A stretch of 64,000 nt of DNA from Labia minor (GCA_963082975.1 OY720345.1:10814491-10878490), one strand, 5' to 3'; positions 12,301 through 25,240 are shown, counted from the stretch's first letter. Made by a program: numbers and translations. The notes: generated by a model not told the origin, from the sequence alone.

Positions 12301-13200
12301 TCTTAATTGGAAAACTTGGTGCTAGAGAATTTAGGTATTTGATAAGAAAATGCAAAATTTGTCATTCAAAGATTTCATTTATTTTATGAATTAATTATTA
12401 ATAAAAAAAAATAGTTTATAGTAAGTATGTAGTAACGATATAAAATAATATATTTAAAGAAGTATGTATGAGGAAATGTGTGTGTGTGTGTGTGTGAAAT
12501 AAAATTGAATAAAGTTGATGATTGTAGTAGATAATTTTAAGTCATGTTTAGTGATGACTTCTCGGTTTCTAGTTTTATTATATCAATTCAAATAAATAAT
12601 ATACATATTAATAAATATGGGCCTGTATGGGCCCTAGACGGGATGGTCTCGCTGTCATTTTGACCGACCAATTGATAATATTGTTGTAGAATTGTATAGG
12701 CAATTGTAGAAGTTAAATATAACAATGAATTTATGAAAAGAGTTCAGTATAAAGAGTGATAAATATTAATTTAATTAATAATATCCAAAATAAATTTTAA
12801 TAATTAATCAATAAAATTTTTTATTGATTTAATCCCCCCTTGGAAGTGATAAGAATGTTTTTTTTATCCTAATAATAATAATAATAATACATTAATAATA
12901 AGCCTCGTTTTGCATCGTTTTGAAAATGCGTTTTCAGAAAAATTTTAAAATTTTAAAAATTTGATTTGTATTGTTTTATTTATATTTAATATTCTTATTT
13001 ATAAATTAAAAATGAATAAAAATTTGATTTTGGAATGAAAAATGAAAATTTTGCGTTTCTCCAAATTGCGTCGACTTTTATTGGTCCGCAAATCGAGACT
13101 AATAAACACGCATTTGAGCTAATCGCCAAATTTGTTTATTTTTTTTTTTTAAGAAAATAAAATTATGGTAAGTCTTATTATAAAGGTAGCATAATAAATT

Positions 13201-13342
13201 TAGTGCCTGGAACACCGAGCTCTCGCTCGACCCTTAAAAAAATATTATTATACAATTCTTTAATTATTTTTTACAATTATTAAATGTTACATAATTGAAT
13301 CAATCTGATTCAATGAATGGAACTTGGGGTCCTCAAAATAAT
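13201..13342 (+). repeat. Dispersed repeat, copy 1
   Basis: About 140 bp: ACACCGAGCTCTCGCTCGAC, then TACAATTCTTTAATTATT and GGAACTTGGGGTCCTCAA. Shared with 30219-30352 in the same orientation. GAGC-TCTC-GCTC can form a small hairpin. Confidence 0.75.
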
Positions 13343-13784
13343 AAATAATAATAAATAGTAAAATTAACTAATAAAAATTTATAAGAATTAACAAAAAATT
13401 AAACTACAAAACAGATTAAAAAATAACAAATATTTTAGAAAAAAAATATAATTTAAAACTACATATAATAACTAATTAATAAAATAAATATTAACTAATA
13501 ATTAAAAAAATAAATGATAAAATTTCCAATATTTTAAAGGAACTGGAATTAAAAAATATTTATTTATGGTTTTCTATTTCTATTTAACATTATTAGATTA
13601 TATTTATTCAATAATTTATTTTGAATAAGACAATCTTTAATTATCATGTTAAATTAATATTAATTAAAGAAATGATTGTTTTTAAAATATCATAAATAAT
13701 ATGTATAATATGTTTTGAAGATAGAGAAATACAGAAATATAATTTAAACTATCAATGTGTTTGAAAGATAATTGAGGCAAATAT

Positions 13785-13985
13785 GGATGACGTCATTTGT
13801 GACGTCATATAAATTTAAATTAAGAAAAAACTAATGAAGATGATTTTTCTCCAGGCTGAAACCAATACAGATCGATTTATCTTTGTAAATTATCTATGGT
13901 GTGAATTTAAAAACAATCCTTAGAGCTGTTTAATATCTTAAAAATATACAAATAATATAATATATACAAATTTTTGCTAGTATAT
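13785..13985 (-). mobile_element. H2-related element (subtype C), fragment
   Basis: Short fragment with two TGACGTCA palindromes (13788-13795 and 13800-13807), then TTAAGAAAAAACTAATGAAG, CTGAAACCAATACAGATCG and the GAGCTGTTTAATAT motif seen in the other subtype C copies. Confidence 0.6.
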
Positions 13986-14969
13986 TAAGATAAGATATGA
14001 AGTTACATTATTAATTAAAGTAATAATTTATTTCGGATAATATTGTAATACTTACTAGAAAAAGTAATTTGGGTGATGAAACTTGTTACTTTAAGAATTA
14101 AACATTTTAAGTAGAAAATCAACAATTTAAACCTTAATTTTCTAAAAATTACTTTTTGGAGATTCCTGAGATGGGTGTTTATTTATATTGTTACTTATGG
14201 TTGTTTAAATTCAGGATTTTGTTGAGATTTGTTTACGATGCTTTTCCAGTGACAAATTTGCTTTAGTTTCCTTGATATATCATCGAAGTTGGAGCGCTTT
14301 TGATTGATTACTTTCCCCTTTTTAGTAAGCACTGTGATGGATGCTTTTGATTAAAAATAAATTTCTCTTGAGTATCTCGTTTTCTCTCTTCCTAGTTTAA
14401 TAATAAAGTAATATATTTATTTTATGAGTATCAAATTTCAACAGAATAGCAAATGGATAAATAATTGAATAGATGAAAATAAATAAATATTTTTCACAGA
14501 AAATAAAATTAATACAAAAAGCTTTATTTCATATTTTTTTTTATTTTGAATGAAAGAAACAAATGACTTCACATATTACCTATTAAAGTAAATATTTATT
14601 TTAATATTTTTATAAATTCGATTTGAAAAAAAAAATATAAGAATGTCAATCTTTAGATAAATTTTGAAATGTTTAATTGCATAAAGAAATTGATTTATTT
14701 TTGTAATTTTATTTTAACATTCGTTCTTTAGTAAATTGTTATAAAAAAATTTTGATACCAATAATAGATTATTTATTAATTTAGGACATATTTGGATATC
14801 AAAATAATAAATTTATAAAATAATGTATTCGATTATTTTCAAATTTATAAATTTTTATCATTTGAATTTTATTAAAAATTGTAAAGATATATATTAAAAG
14901 ATTTTGAAGTTTTTAAAATGTTGGAGGACTCTATTATGCTCCACCCTACATAACTATATTTGATATTCA

Positions 14970-15566
14970 TGGTCTGTTCAAAAGAAAAAGTGGATTTTGA
15001 ATTTTCGCAGACTGTGTACATTGGATTTTCGAAATGTTTTTTTTTTGTTATGTTGGTACACATATGTTTCTCATATGTTGAAATTATCAGGCATTTTGGA
15101 TTAGAAATTTGTTATTGACAAGTGAAAAAGTTAGTCAGGTTTTTGGGTGTTCTTCGATTTTTTACTTTTTTAGGCATTTTGAGTTCTTGCCAACATGTCG
15201 CAATGTTAATAAGGAATACTACAAGGAAGTTATGCAATGTTTGTGTGAAGCAATACGTCTCAAACGATCGGAATTGTGGAAAATCAAATCATGGATAACG
15301 CACCATTGCTTGTTCGTAATTTTTTGGCCAAAAACAACACTATAATCATGCCTCTACCACCGTATTCACCAGATTACCTGCCTTTTTTTCCTAATCCCAA
15401 AACTGAAGAGACCAATGAAAGGAAAGAAAGCGTTGTGCCACAATTAAATTGATTAGAAGAAGCGTTGGCATAAGTGAGGGAAATTACTTTGAAGGGGACA
15501 AAATGTATATTGATGAATAAATAAATACTTTTCGAAATAATTCTAAATTCTTTTGAACAGACCTCG
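14970..15566 (+). mobile_element. Mariner lineage M1, copy a (decayed)
   Basis: Ends GGTCTGTTCAAAAGAAAAAG and its inverse CTTTTGAACAGACCTCG. The middle reads CRNVNKEYYKEVMQ.LCEAIR and KRSELWK in one frame (about 15190-15290), the segment just before the second catalytic Asp. A deletion removes the residues after DNAP, and further on PYSPD is followed by a frameshift. Not functional. Confidence 0.85.
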
Positions 15567-16233
15567 TGTATATATATATATATATATATTTACAGTAAGA
15601 ATATAACTTGATTGATAAATTTTATTTTTATTCAATGGTTTGAGGAAAATTTGAATAGAAAAGTGAACATCGATCTAGCTCTAAAGAACATTTAGATAAG
15701 TGACAAGAATTGGTGGAAAAGCATAAGTTTTACGTAGGGATTGGATTACTAAATGAAAAAGCGTAGCTCTCTGATAGATGGAAGTTGCACCTCTTGACAG
15801 AGGATAGAGTTGAAAGGCGCTGTATCAGAGAACCAATGTCACTGTAGAAGAATCTATCCCAACCAGAAAATGACCCTTGATTTATGGGGGAGCATGACTC
15901 TTACTTGTGAATTAATCCATTTAAAAGATTTTTTAACAACTTGAACAAAACAATATTTTAAAATATAAGATTTATTCTCTATTTTAACGTCTTTATTCTT
16001 TTATATCGTTTTATAAAAAAAAAAGAAAGAGAAAGAAAAAAAACTAATTTTTCACACGTTTTCGTTAAAATATATTATTATAATTAATTGATCATATCAA
16101 AAAAAAAAAATAGAAATTCTATTCTCATTTTATTTTAATAGTATTCTGCTGGTTTTTAATGCTAAATAGAGTAAATTGAAATGTTAAATTAAAGTTAGGA
16201 GTTTTTTTTTCTAAAATCTATATTAATCTAAAA

Positions 16234-16430
16234 CAGGGGTCGATAACCTGGTGCCCACGAAGCCATTTCAAGTGCCCGCATTTTTTCGATTTTTTTTTCA
16301 ATTTTTTCAGTATGGTTACTATATCATGTGAGTATTTATGAAATTAGATTATTTCAAAAATTAAGGGGGGGGGGGTCGCAAGAATTGTTTTTAAAAAGGG
16401 GGGCGCCGGTTCTGAAAGGTGAAAAAAAAC
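16234..16430. mobile_element. Possible hAT end, truncated
   Basis: CAGGGGTCGATAACCTGGTG at 16234 is a typical hAT-type terminus. No matching right end is visible; the block runs into GGGGGGGGG at 16367 and GGGGGGCGCCGGTTC near 16399. Confidence 0.4.
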
Positions 16431-17108
16431 AATATCTTCCCTTCTTATTGTCTGTCGGTAAAAATCAATTCTACGAACTAATATTATAATATTGTGCTTT
16501 TTATACCCAAATAAGAATATATATAGTAGATAGGTGTAATATATTAATTTAAATTAAATTCTTTATTAAAACGTGTTTGAATGTATAGAATAAAATTGAA
16601 TTTTTTTCTTTATAAAATATTTTTTTTTTATATTAATTACGATTATTTACAATTTAATTAATTAATTACTTGATTACTTTACAATTTTATATAAAATCGA
16701 TTCTAACTAAACGAAATCGATTCTTAAATTTTGTAATATAGTTAACAAAAAAATTAAAATTTTAAATACAATAATTTATAAAATATCTTTTTATATAATA
16801 ATCCAAATAAAATTAATAATATAAAATTCAAATTTAATCAGTTCTCTACTATCAATTGTATTTAATTGGAATTAATATATTTACGTAATTATCAGTAAGA
16901 GAGTTCATGTTCTTAGTGACAAAATTTACTGAAAATTCACAATTAATGAAAAAAATAACTATGAATTGGTGAACTCTCTAAAAATATAACTATTTGTAAT
17001 GATTAACTATGATTTTGAGAAGATGAATGTGTTTAACAGTGTAAGTTGGATGATGAAAATAATGTTTTTTATTTGAAAATAAAGTTAAAAGTTAAAAGTG
17101 ATAGTATT

Positions 17109-17463
17109 ACCGATCGACGATAGGAAGGGAAGGGTTATTTCCACACCAAATTTCACATGAGGAGATTTTTTACATATCTCCACGAATCATGCACTTTGTA
17201 TTGGTTTTATCCTCTGGATAAATCATCTTCATTAGTTTTTTCTTAATTTAAAATTATATGACGTCATCCAGCCATTCATGACGTCACAGTCTGGTCTTAC
17301 ATATATATTATAAATAAAATAAAATTAAAATATTTATATTATATCCATATCTATTTTTTATTGCATTAATAGATATATTAAAATTATTTGAAATTGTTTC
17401 TGTAGCTGGAAATTAATTTATTTCAAACCGTCGGTGGTTCTGCGCCTGGCCACAGGTCAACTT
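17109..17463 (+). mobile_element. H2 element lacking the 5' module
   Basis: Starts at the internal ACCGATCGACGATAGGAAGG and runs through TGACGTCA sites (17259-17266 and 17279-17286) to the 3' terminal block: CGTCGGTGGTTCTGCG, the CTG..CAG hairpin and GTCAACTT. Confidence 0.78.
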
Positions 17464-17607
17464 GATAGAGTTTTTAAAATTTAAAATGAATTTGTTGGTT
17501 AAAAACTGAGTGTATCATAATTAGTAGTAAGAGGGTTATGAATTTTAGTTTCTCTAATAATTAAATTAAATTTTTAAATGAATATACTTAATCTATTAAA
17601 AAAAAAC

Positions 17608-17848
17608 CCTCTGACTTTTGTTCGTCCTTGCAAGGAGGTTATATCAATGAGGTGTCCTATGATCAGTAGAACGGGTCCTCTCAACCTTTACCTTGATCTT
17701 CTTGATCGGAGGGGCTATCAATGTTGTTCCCGGAGGCTGGGTTGACTCCGTCCCATAGACCCCAGCTAGGGAAATTACCTTGCCAGGCCCGGGACTTGAA
17801 CCCGGGACCATGTGAATATGAGGCAGGTTCGCTACTCACACACTTAAT
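17608..17848 (-). repeat. tRNA-derived SINE, copy 2
   Basis: Same body and order as 1607-1888. B box at plus 17792-17802, A-box remnant at plus 17824-17834, and the 3' end GTCAGAGG plus a T run at about 17600. It is shorter than copy 1 because of an internal gap around the cluster of CTATCAA. Confidence 0.75.
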
Positions 17849-17866
17849 GTAGTAAAATATTTAGTA

Positions 17867-17977
17867 AGAATAAGAAAAAATAAAAACTTATATGGAGAAA
17901 AATAGTTTGCTGAAAATAGGACTTTTTTGCTCCCACTATGCGTTCCCTTACTTCTTATTTTACTTATACATCATTGC
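17867..17977. mobile_element. hAT-type MITE, family B, right-end fragment
   Basis: Shares AGTAAGAATAAGAAAAAATA through GCTCCCACTATGCGTTCCCT and a decayed end ATACATCATTG with the family B copies. Confidence 0.65.
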
Positions 17978-18254
17978 ACAGATAATCGCAAATTTTGTAA
18001 ATAGTATTTTGTAATTTTAATTAATTTTCAAATAAATATTGTATATTACATAGAACATATTCGTTTCTTTTAGATCTCTAAACTATTATATTTCTAGTTA
18101 AATGAAAAATTATTTATTTGGATATAAAACCAACATTTCTGAAAAAAGCATAATTGATTGCTAGTTTTATCTCCAAATAAATAATTTTTCACTTAACTAG
18201 AAATTCTACAATTTTCTAATTCTCAATATCCTCATTTTTTGTGAAAGAAAGCCG

Positions 18255-18543
18255 ATTTACGATAACATCCACTATGGACTCATCAGACAGTGGTTAATTT
18301 TAATTTTGTATTTCATAAATTGATTGAATAGTTTATTTTGTTTTAATTGAATACGTTTTTTTTGTATTATTTTGTCTTTTAAATGTTTACTTTAATAAAT
18401 TTTCTTTTTAAAAAGTAGCATTGTCGTAATCCTGGAACCTATCTTCGATCTTTACATGGTTTGCTATACATAATTTTAATTCGCTTTTCGTCGTGATTTT
18501 TTTTTTTTTTTTTTGGAACGTAACCCAGATACAAAGTGAGGTA
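18255..18543 (-). mobile_element. Tigger/pogo-like remnant (minus strand)
   Basis: Minus strand starts TACCTCACTTTGTATCTGGG and contains GGTTCCAGGATTACGACAAT, also found (with changes) on the plus strand at 53000-53330 and in part at 51290-51418. Terminal TACCTCACTTTG followed by GTTACG resembles pogo/Tigger-type ends, but no transposase is visible. Confidence 0.45.
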
Positions 18544-18919
18544 GGGTAAAGCATACAGTCATTGGCCCCCTTAAGCAACTCCTAGTAGTCTTTAATGCAT
18601 ATCTTGTCAAATTAAGGAACAATCTGTGTCAAATTAGGTTTGCAGAACAGATACTATGAGTATTTTGATGAATAAAAAAAAATTATTTTCACATGACATT
18701 TTCAATAAAAACTTAAAAAAAAAGTCCTAAAAATACAGTTATTGGCTCCTTGTTATAGTTATTAGCCTAGGTATTCTATAGTGATTATACAACCATACAA
18801 CAAACGATTACATAACCAGTTAATAGCGCAATTTTTAAAATAAAAATCTCTCATTATTTGAGTTTTAGTGATAGGGGGCCAATGACTGTCTCGGGGCCAA
18901 CGACTGTCTACTTTACCCT
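18543..18919. mobile_element. MITE with AGGGTAAAG terminal inverted repeats
   Basis: Ends AGGGTAAAGCATACAGTCAT and the near-inverse finishing GACTGTCTACTTTACCCT, matching over about 27 bp including GGCCCC. 377 bp, non-coding. The TA step at each edge suggests a Tc1/mariner or related mover. Its last ~60 bp are part of the block duplicated at 36100-36841. Confidence 0.7.
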
Positions 18920-19581
18920 ATTGCGTATTGGTATATTTAAATAATTAAATGTGATATTGTAGTTATGTATTTATGAATTGAATTCATTTAATTTATTTGT
19001 AAATTTAATTAATTTGGTGTCATTAAGTGAGATCATAACATAATTGAATAGAATAAAAAAAAAATTTGTGAAAAAATAATTTCTGATCTAGTGTAAGTAG
19101 GAAAGGACCACAATTAAATTGAGTAATGGCTGAGAGAGCTTGAATGCCCCCAAAGGAGAAACTCTGCTTTTGTTCCTCGCTAAAGAGAGAGAGAGAGAGT
19201 TTTGAGTGCCGGATATAAAGTCAATTTGAGTTGATCAGAATTCCGGTCTCGGATAAAATTCTTTTTCCTTCAAAAAAAAAAATGAAAATAAATTAATTTT
19301 TTTATTTAAAAATGTTTTAATTAATTATTCAATTCATATATAAAAATAATATTTTTAATTTTTATATTTTTACTATCTCGCCAGAGATAGTATTGCGATC
19401 ACGAAAATTTTCGATGTTGAGATTTTTATGTTTTTATACGTTTTGAATGTTCTTGAATCATTTTTACTAAGGTTTTGAAAAATGTCTGTCTGTGTGTATG
19501 TATGTAACCAAGATTACGCAAAAACGGTTTGAGCTAGAATAATGAAATTTGGTTCATGGGCATTATTTAAAATTCATAGTT
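18842..19581 (+). repeat. Segment duplicated at 36100-36841 (copy 1)
   Basis: A ~740-bp block containing the right end of a MITE, unique-looking sequence (GATCTAGTGTAAGTAGGAAA, GCCGGATATAAAGTCAATTT) and the 5' part of an H1 element. It is nearly the same in the second copy, with scattered substitutions. Confidence 0.88.
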
Positions 19582-19970
19582 TTCTATCAACTTTTGAGAA
19601 TTGTAGCTCAACCGGAAGAGGGTCATTATCTACAACGTTTTGATTTTTTTACTTCTAAAGTGATCGTAAAAATAAAGATAATGTTTGATAATTTTTCACA
19701 TGATTCAAAATTGTATAAAACTGCTATATTTAGAATTTCAGCTTGATTGAATCGCTGAAAGTACCAGAATTAATTTTTTAACACTGCAAATCTCACGCGC
19801 CAACACGTGCCTTGGTGCCATCAACAAAGAGCCAAACATGCGCTGGTTTAATAAATATTATTTAATTTTAATTTATAATTCATAATTAATTAAATTTAAT
19901 TTAATTTAAATTAATATATGTTATTTAATCCAATTCAAATTTGCGAGATAGTCGAGTGGAGACACTCCAG
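19372..19970 (+). mobile_element. H1 Helentron/HINE-like element, copy b
   Basis: A complete and well preserved copy. The 5' terminus ACTATCTCGC is followed by GAGATAG, making a 7-bp stem, and by the palindrome CGAAAATTTTCG. Then come the TCTGTGTGTATGTATG microsatellite, a GAATCGCTGAAAGT block, CACGTG-containing sequence, an A/T-only stretch, the inverted subterminal repeat GCGAGATAGT, the GAGTG/CACTC hairpin and CAG. The 5' half is duplicated together with its left flank at 36100-36841. Confidence 0.85.
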
Positions 19971-20964
19971 ATTTTTTCTGATTAAATGAAATTTTAACAA
20001 TTGGTTTAAATTAATTAAAATTTTCTTTGTTATCAATTAATTTTAACAAATATATTGTTCAATCATTGAGCATGTTTTAGTACAAATATTTTTTTTTCAA
20101 ATAAATAAAGAGATGGCATAGGCCCATCCATAGACAACAGCAGTCATTGTTCCCACCAATTGAGAAAAGAGATAAAAACAAACTTGAGATTTATAGTTTT
20201 TTTTTTGTTTTTTTGTTATCCTTCTACAAAGATTATCTTATTGAATAAAAATAACCCGAGTGGCTTGTAATAGAATCATGAATTGGATCTTTTATCATTT
20301 TTTTTTTTATAAAATCGAATATAAATATAAAATGAATTTTTTTTAAAATAATCCGATAATCAGTAAATACCATAGAATTGATCAGATAGATATACATATA
20401 TATGAAATTATTTGTAAACAACATAATATATGAATAATACACTGTACTCAGAAATTATTTTAATTTTAAAAGATAATTTCTTTATGTATATGTTTTTTTT
20501 TTTGTTCAAGTATTAATATGTAAATGAATATAAATTGAATAAATATTACGCTCTTTCTGTAAATTTTGATACAAATCAGTTTATTTTTTAATCTTATAAA
20601 TATCATATCAAAAATATCCACATTTAATAAAATTAATTGAGATGTATTTGTATTATTATTATATTTTTTATTTTTATTATTGTTATTACCCCTATTCAAT
20701 GAACGAATTTAAAATTCTTCTACTGACATTATAAAAATATACCAATTTTCTAATAGATTTTTTTTTATTTTTGGATTTAATAACTAAATATATACTTATA
20801 GTCTTCATGAAATTTTATGTTTCTTTTATCTTAAGATAAATCAAAGTGAATATCCTAATTTATTTCGAATATATATTTATTAAAACTTTTATATAAATAA
20901 ATCCTAAATTAATCCTAATTTATAATTCAAAATTATTCGAAATTCTATAATTTAAAAAAAAAAA

Positions 20965-21430
20965 TGAGCTGTGGCAAGGCACAGAACCGGCGACGATTTG
21001 AAATAATTAATTTTCAAACATTATATATATATGTATATCAAAAAACATATTTTAGAAGCTTAAATTAAAGTGACTAAATTATATTATCTTGGTTTTTATT
21101 TTTAGTTTAATTACTCAATTATTAATTACTACTATATTTTAAGTGAAAAATTTCCGACAATGAATATAAAATTAATACTTTGTAAAATACCACTTCTGGT
21201 TTCCGGATATATACCAAAAGTTGAGGAATTCATGCTATTGATGCATGAAGTAAATATACCAAATTTTATCTTAATCCGTCAAGCTGTTCAAGCTTGACAC
21301 ATCTCTAAGTAAGAACACTCAACGGACAGACGGACAGACATCATGTTAAATACTTTTTTTGTTAACAAAATGCATGATTCGTGGAGATATGTAAAAATCT
21401 CCACACCTGAAATTTGGTGTGAAATAATAC
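20965..21430 (-). mobile_element. H2 element, subtype B, near complete
   Basis: The plus strand starts TGAGCTGTGGCAAGGCACAG, the 3' hairpin in reverse, and includes the ACGGACAGACGGACAGAC microsatellite (21313-21330). It is cut at its 5' end by a hAT-like terminus GGTTCCCCGACCGCTG at 21425-21440. Confidence 0.72.
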
Positions 21431-21829
21431 CTCGGTTCCCCGACCGCTGATCTAGTATATAAATAAATAAAAATATTTAATCTTATGAATAAATATATTA
21501 GATATATTTTGTGGTTTTAAATAAATCTAAGTTGAAGGGGAGTAAGAAGATCTAATATGAAATAAAAAATCTAATATGAAATATGAAGAGCGAGCTATTA
21601 TTATTATTATTTTTTTTAAATTCATTGAAATATTTAGTTAAATCGTGCCTTTGTGATTTAACATGCAAAGTGAATTTATGTTGATGGGATATTAAAAGTT
21701 TTACGAATCCGTACCTAGTCTAAAAATAATTGCCAACAAATAAATTCGAAATCGAGTAAATGTCTTTGAACGAGTAATTGCTATTTCGTTTCGAATATAA
21801 TTCAAATGGAAATTGTCTCATCGTTTATC

Positions 21830-22100
21830 TTTCAATAGAAGGGTAGGAAGTGGGGTCCCAAATGACGATTACAACTCTTGAATTGAATGAAATTGTAGAT
21901 TGGAAGAAGCCATCGCCAATATCTGTTAGAGATGCCTAACATTCAGCCAAGAATTCATTAACGCTATTCTGAAGTTGTAACCCCCAAGAGAACTCGGGCA
22001 ATACATCATCTGGTTTCTAATTCGTATGTTCTACGTGGACTCTCACGTCCATCATAACCTCAAAAACCCGGCCTTTGTGGTTTGAAATTCTCTTAACCCT
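21830..22100. other. Unique island
   Basis: Contains GAAGTGGGGTCCCAAATG, GAAGCCATCGCCAATATC, GTAACCCCCAAGAGAACTC and CAAAAACCCGGCCTTTGTGG. Clearly richer in G+C than its flanks and not repeated in the window. No coding potential. Confidence 0.35.
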
Positions 22101-22353
22101 TTCTGAAGTGACTTGATTTTTAATAATTAATTTTCATATTAATTTATATTATATTAGACATTGGAAATTTTTAATTTTTAATTAAATATTTTATTTAAAG
22201 TTATTTGATGTTAAAAAGTCATTAGTATTAATACTAATAATAAAAATCATAAGTTGAAATATATAAAATAGTTAAAATCATGCCCAATTATTTAGTCTTG
22301 TGATGACTTACTTTTGCATTTAGATTTAATGAAAATATTTAATGAAATAATAG

Positions 22354-22379
22354 ATTAAGTATACTTAAGTATACTTAAT
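22354..22379. repeat. 26-bp perfect palindrome
   Basis: ATTAAGTATACTT followed at once by its reverse complement AAGTATACTTAAT. No neighbouring gene to assign it to. Confidence 0.8.
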
Positions 22380-22422
22380 ATTCTTTAAAAAAAAATTAAA
22401 TTATATATATATATACAAAAGG

Positions 22423-22641
22423 GGGCGCTGATTTCTCAGTTGCCCCCAGGCGCAAGAACCTCACGGTACGCCACTGTTCTTACTAGTATACAAAATATTA
22501 ACGAACACAAAAAAAGAAATTCTAAAGGTAGATTTAAGTGGGAGTTGTCGGGACATGAAAAAGTACTGGAACGCGTTCCGGTTCTGAAAAAAGGTAAGGG
22601 AACGTCGTTCCCCCGCGTTCCCCTCCCAATACACCACTGCT
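22423..22641 (-). mobile_element. Two adjoining hAT-type ends (family B and another)
   Basis: 22479-22641 is the family B left half in inverse, ending CCCAATACACCACTG. Directly before it, 22423-22478 ends CCTCACGGTACGCCACTG, the terminus of a different hAT-like family (CAGTGGCGTACCGTGAGG). The junction lies at GCCACTG/TTCTTACTAG. Confidence 0.6.
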
Positions 22642-22790
22642 CACTAGTAAAGATAAATTTTTTAAATATTGTTTTGTTATACATTGTATTTAATTTTTGA
22701 TTTAACATTCCACTTAATTTTTCACAAAACATGTGTATATGATGTATATTCTGGGATATCCTTCCAGAGAAAAAAGGTATTGGTATAGTC
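22640..22790 (+). repeat. Dispersed repeat pair, copy 1
   Basis: Shares TAAATTTTTTAAATATTGTT and GGGATATCCTTCCAG with 53512-53655. Class unknown. Confidence 0.65.
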
Positions 22791-23877
22791 TTAAAATTTC
22801 ATTGATTTATTTATGGTATATCCAAATTTAATTTCAATTCTTTATTATATTTACATCATATATTTATTTGAATATGTTATAAATTATAACGTTGTATTTC
22901 AACAGGTTATAAATAAAAAAATTAAACAATTAGTTTTGCTAAAAAGTGAAAATTTATTTATTTATTTATTTACTTTTAAAAATACAAGAAAATAATATTC
23001 CCTTGGATCTTTAAATATTTATTAGGTTATCCTTGATCTATGTTAAGGGCGCTGCATACATATATATTGAATGTAGGTATATTTAACATCAAGTTTTAAA
23101 ATATCTTGTAAGATATTAAAAAAATAAACATTCATATATAATATAGAAGGATGTTGATCTAACTGTATTCATGCAAACGACCAATGATTATGAGGGTTTA
23201 GATATTTTCACTTCGTTATTTCTTATTCAATTCAAATAAAATAGAAAGCAATTTGATAAAATGAAAAAATTATAAATATTTCATTATATCTATATAAATA
23301 TATCTATATCTATATTCTCTCTATATTCTGTTTTTATTTCATTTTTCACTTAAAAAATTTTTTGGTTTTGGGCCGCATTTTAGACACACCCCTGATTTAA
23401 TGGAATAGTTTCATATTTTATTTAGTTTGCGAAAAATAATAAATTAAAAATAATAATAATTAACAAAAATTATCCTTAATTTTTATAATTATTAAATTCA
23501 AGAGATACTCGTTACAAACACAAATTAAAAACTCATTCTCATTCTGATGTAGAAACTCTCTTGATTATTTTGAAATTTGGATATTTTTCTTTTTAAATTA
23601 CTTGTAATTTTAAACTTTACAATAATATTTTGACATTTGAATTTATAATTTTAATGATATTTATATACTTATGTAATTTCTAATCTTGACTTTTGTTTAG
23701 GTATTATCAAAGATTGGGACTGTCAAATAATTTAAATAGACGTCTCTTCTGAATAGTATTTGCTATGTAGCGGTCACGTGATATTTTTATTAATCAATTT
23801 TTTAGTTAAATAAAAATAGTAATTATAATATTTTTTTCGATAAATGCACTTAAATATAAAATATTTTTTAATATACA

Positions 23878-24110
23878 GGCTTTTTCATTAAAAACGCCCT
23901 AAAAAATTAGAAAATAAAATATTAATTAAACCTTGAATATTATTCATTACATATGCCTAAAACAAAAGAGTGGGCGCATTTGAACATAAGTAGGTAAAAA
24001 ATTTAATATTATTATATGCGCCCACGCTTTTTTGTTGGCCATATGTAAAGGATAATATTCAAGGTTTAATTAATATTTTATTTTCTATTTTTTGGTGCAT
24101 TTTTGATTAA
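23878..24110. mobile_element. Foldback element / long hairpin
   Basis: Two arms of about 95 bp are near-perfect inverses: AATATTAATTAAACCTTGAA with GAGTGGGCGCA on the left, TGCGCCCACGC with TTCAAGGTTTAATTAATATT on the right, separated by about 40 bp. The outer parts also pair imperfectly. It is non-coding and could be a MITE or an intact hairpin RNA source. Confidence 0.75.
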
Positions 24111-24949
24111 AATGAGAGTGTATACTAAAAAGTTTTTCTTTTCAAGTTATAGGTTTTTAGTATATTTTTTATTTTTAATATTTTATTGTTGCCAGATGTA
24201 AAACATTTCACTATTGTCTATTTAAATCTGTTATTCTCGAACATATATTAGATTTTTCGCAAAGTTTCTAGGCCTTTTATAGATGACATTGATTCTACAA
24301 GTGGCTTATTAAGCCAACGGCATACTGCGGCACCGAGTTCTTTTCGGAATCACTGAACAACACAAGCCCATTGTATAGAAAATGTATAGAAAATATAAAA
24401 TAAAAAAAAAAATAAATCTTTTTGATTATTGAAGTGTCATCGACTTTCAATATACGTTTTAAATTTGAGCAAAATTGCTCAACTAGAAGTGGGTTAAAAT
24501 CCAATTACAAATTATTAGCATTACAGTCAGACAGAAAAGTCAAGTTAATAGAAAGCATATAAAAACTAAAATATAATTTATTTATGAACATTACAAGATT
24601 CTTGAAATAACCATATTGTATAAATTCAAATGTTAATTTCAATTATCATATTCAATAAAAAATAAAAAAAAATTCTTAATTAATAACTAACTCTCTAATT
24701 AAACAAAAATTATTACTTATTATATTTAACTATTTATAAATTTTCTTTTTATATTTTATCTTATAATATTTCTTATATTTAGTTTAGTTTTATAGCGTCT
24801 ATATTGGTTTACAAATAAAAAAAAAATTTAAAGTTTTTTATTTTTAAATATTTTTATTCATATCAATATTGAATTAAATTTGCTTTTTCAAGCATTAATT
24901 AACTTAATCATTGCTGATGGTAATTTTATTCATATATTACAACGAGTAA

Positions 24950-25240
24950 CCCCAAATATTTTGTGACCGGAATGAATAATGCCTGTTGTAGAATTGCCGT
25001 GGCTTCCGCAATGTCAAGGATTTGTTTTAAAATTGTCATAAATTTTCCAGTGTTAGAGCTATTTAACGTAATTCTGATTGGGGCTGCCAAAAATAATTAA
25101 CAAGGCCTGTCAAACTGAGCAACATTAATAATGTATGTTATTTATTTATAGGGAGGAGATCCATCATAGGGAGATTTTATGAAAATCATTGCAATGGGCT
25201 TTTTCTAAATTAAAATCAACCGATTTATGAACTGTTGAAT
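24950..25240. other. Unique island
   Basis: Sequence such as TGTGACCGGAATGAATAATG, GCCGTGGCTTCCGCAATG and GATTGGGGCTGCC, not found elsewhere in the window. No ORF. Possibly conserved non-coding DNA. Confidence 0.3.

Noticed and set aside
22436-22732. 98-codon minus-strand ORF and 86-codon plus-strand ORF
   Set aside because: Both cross two hAT-type repeat ends also present at 8047-8305 and 59998-60219; transposon shadow.
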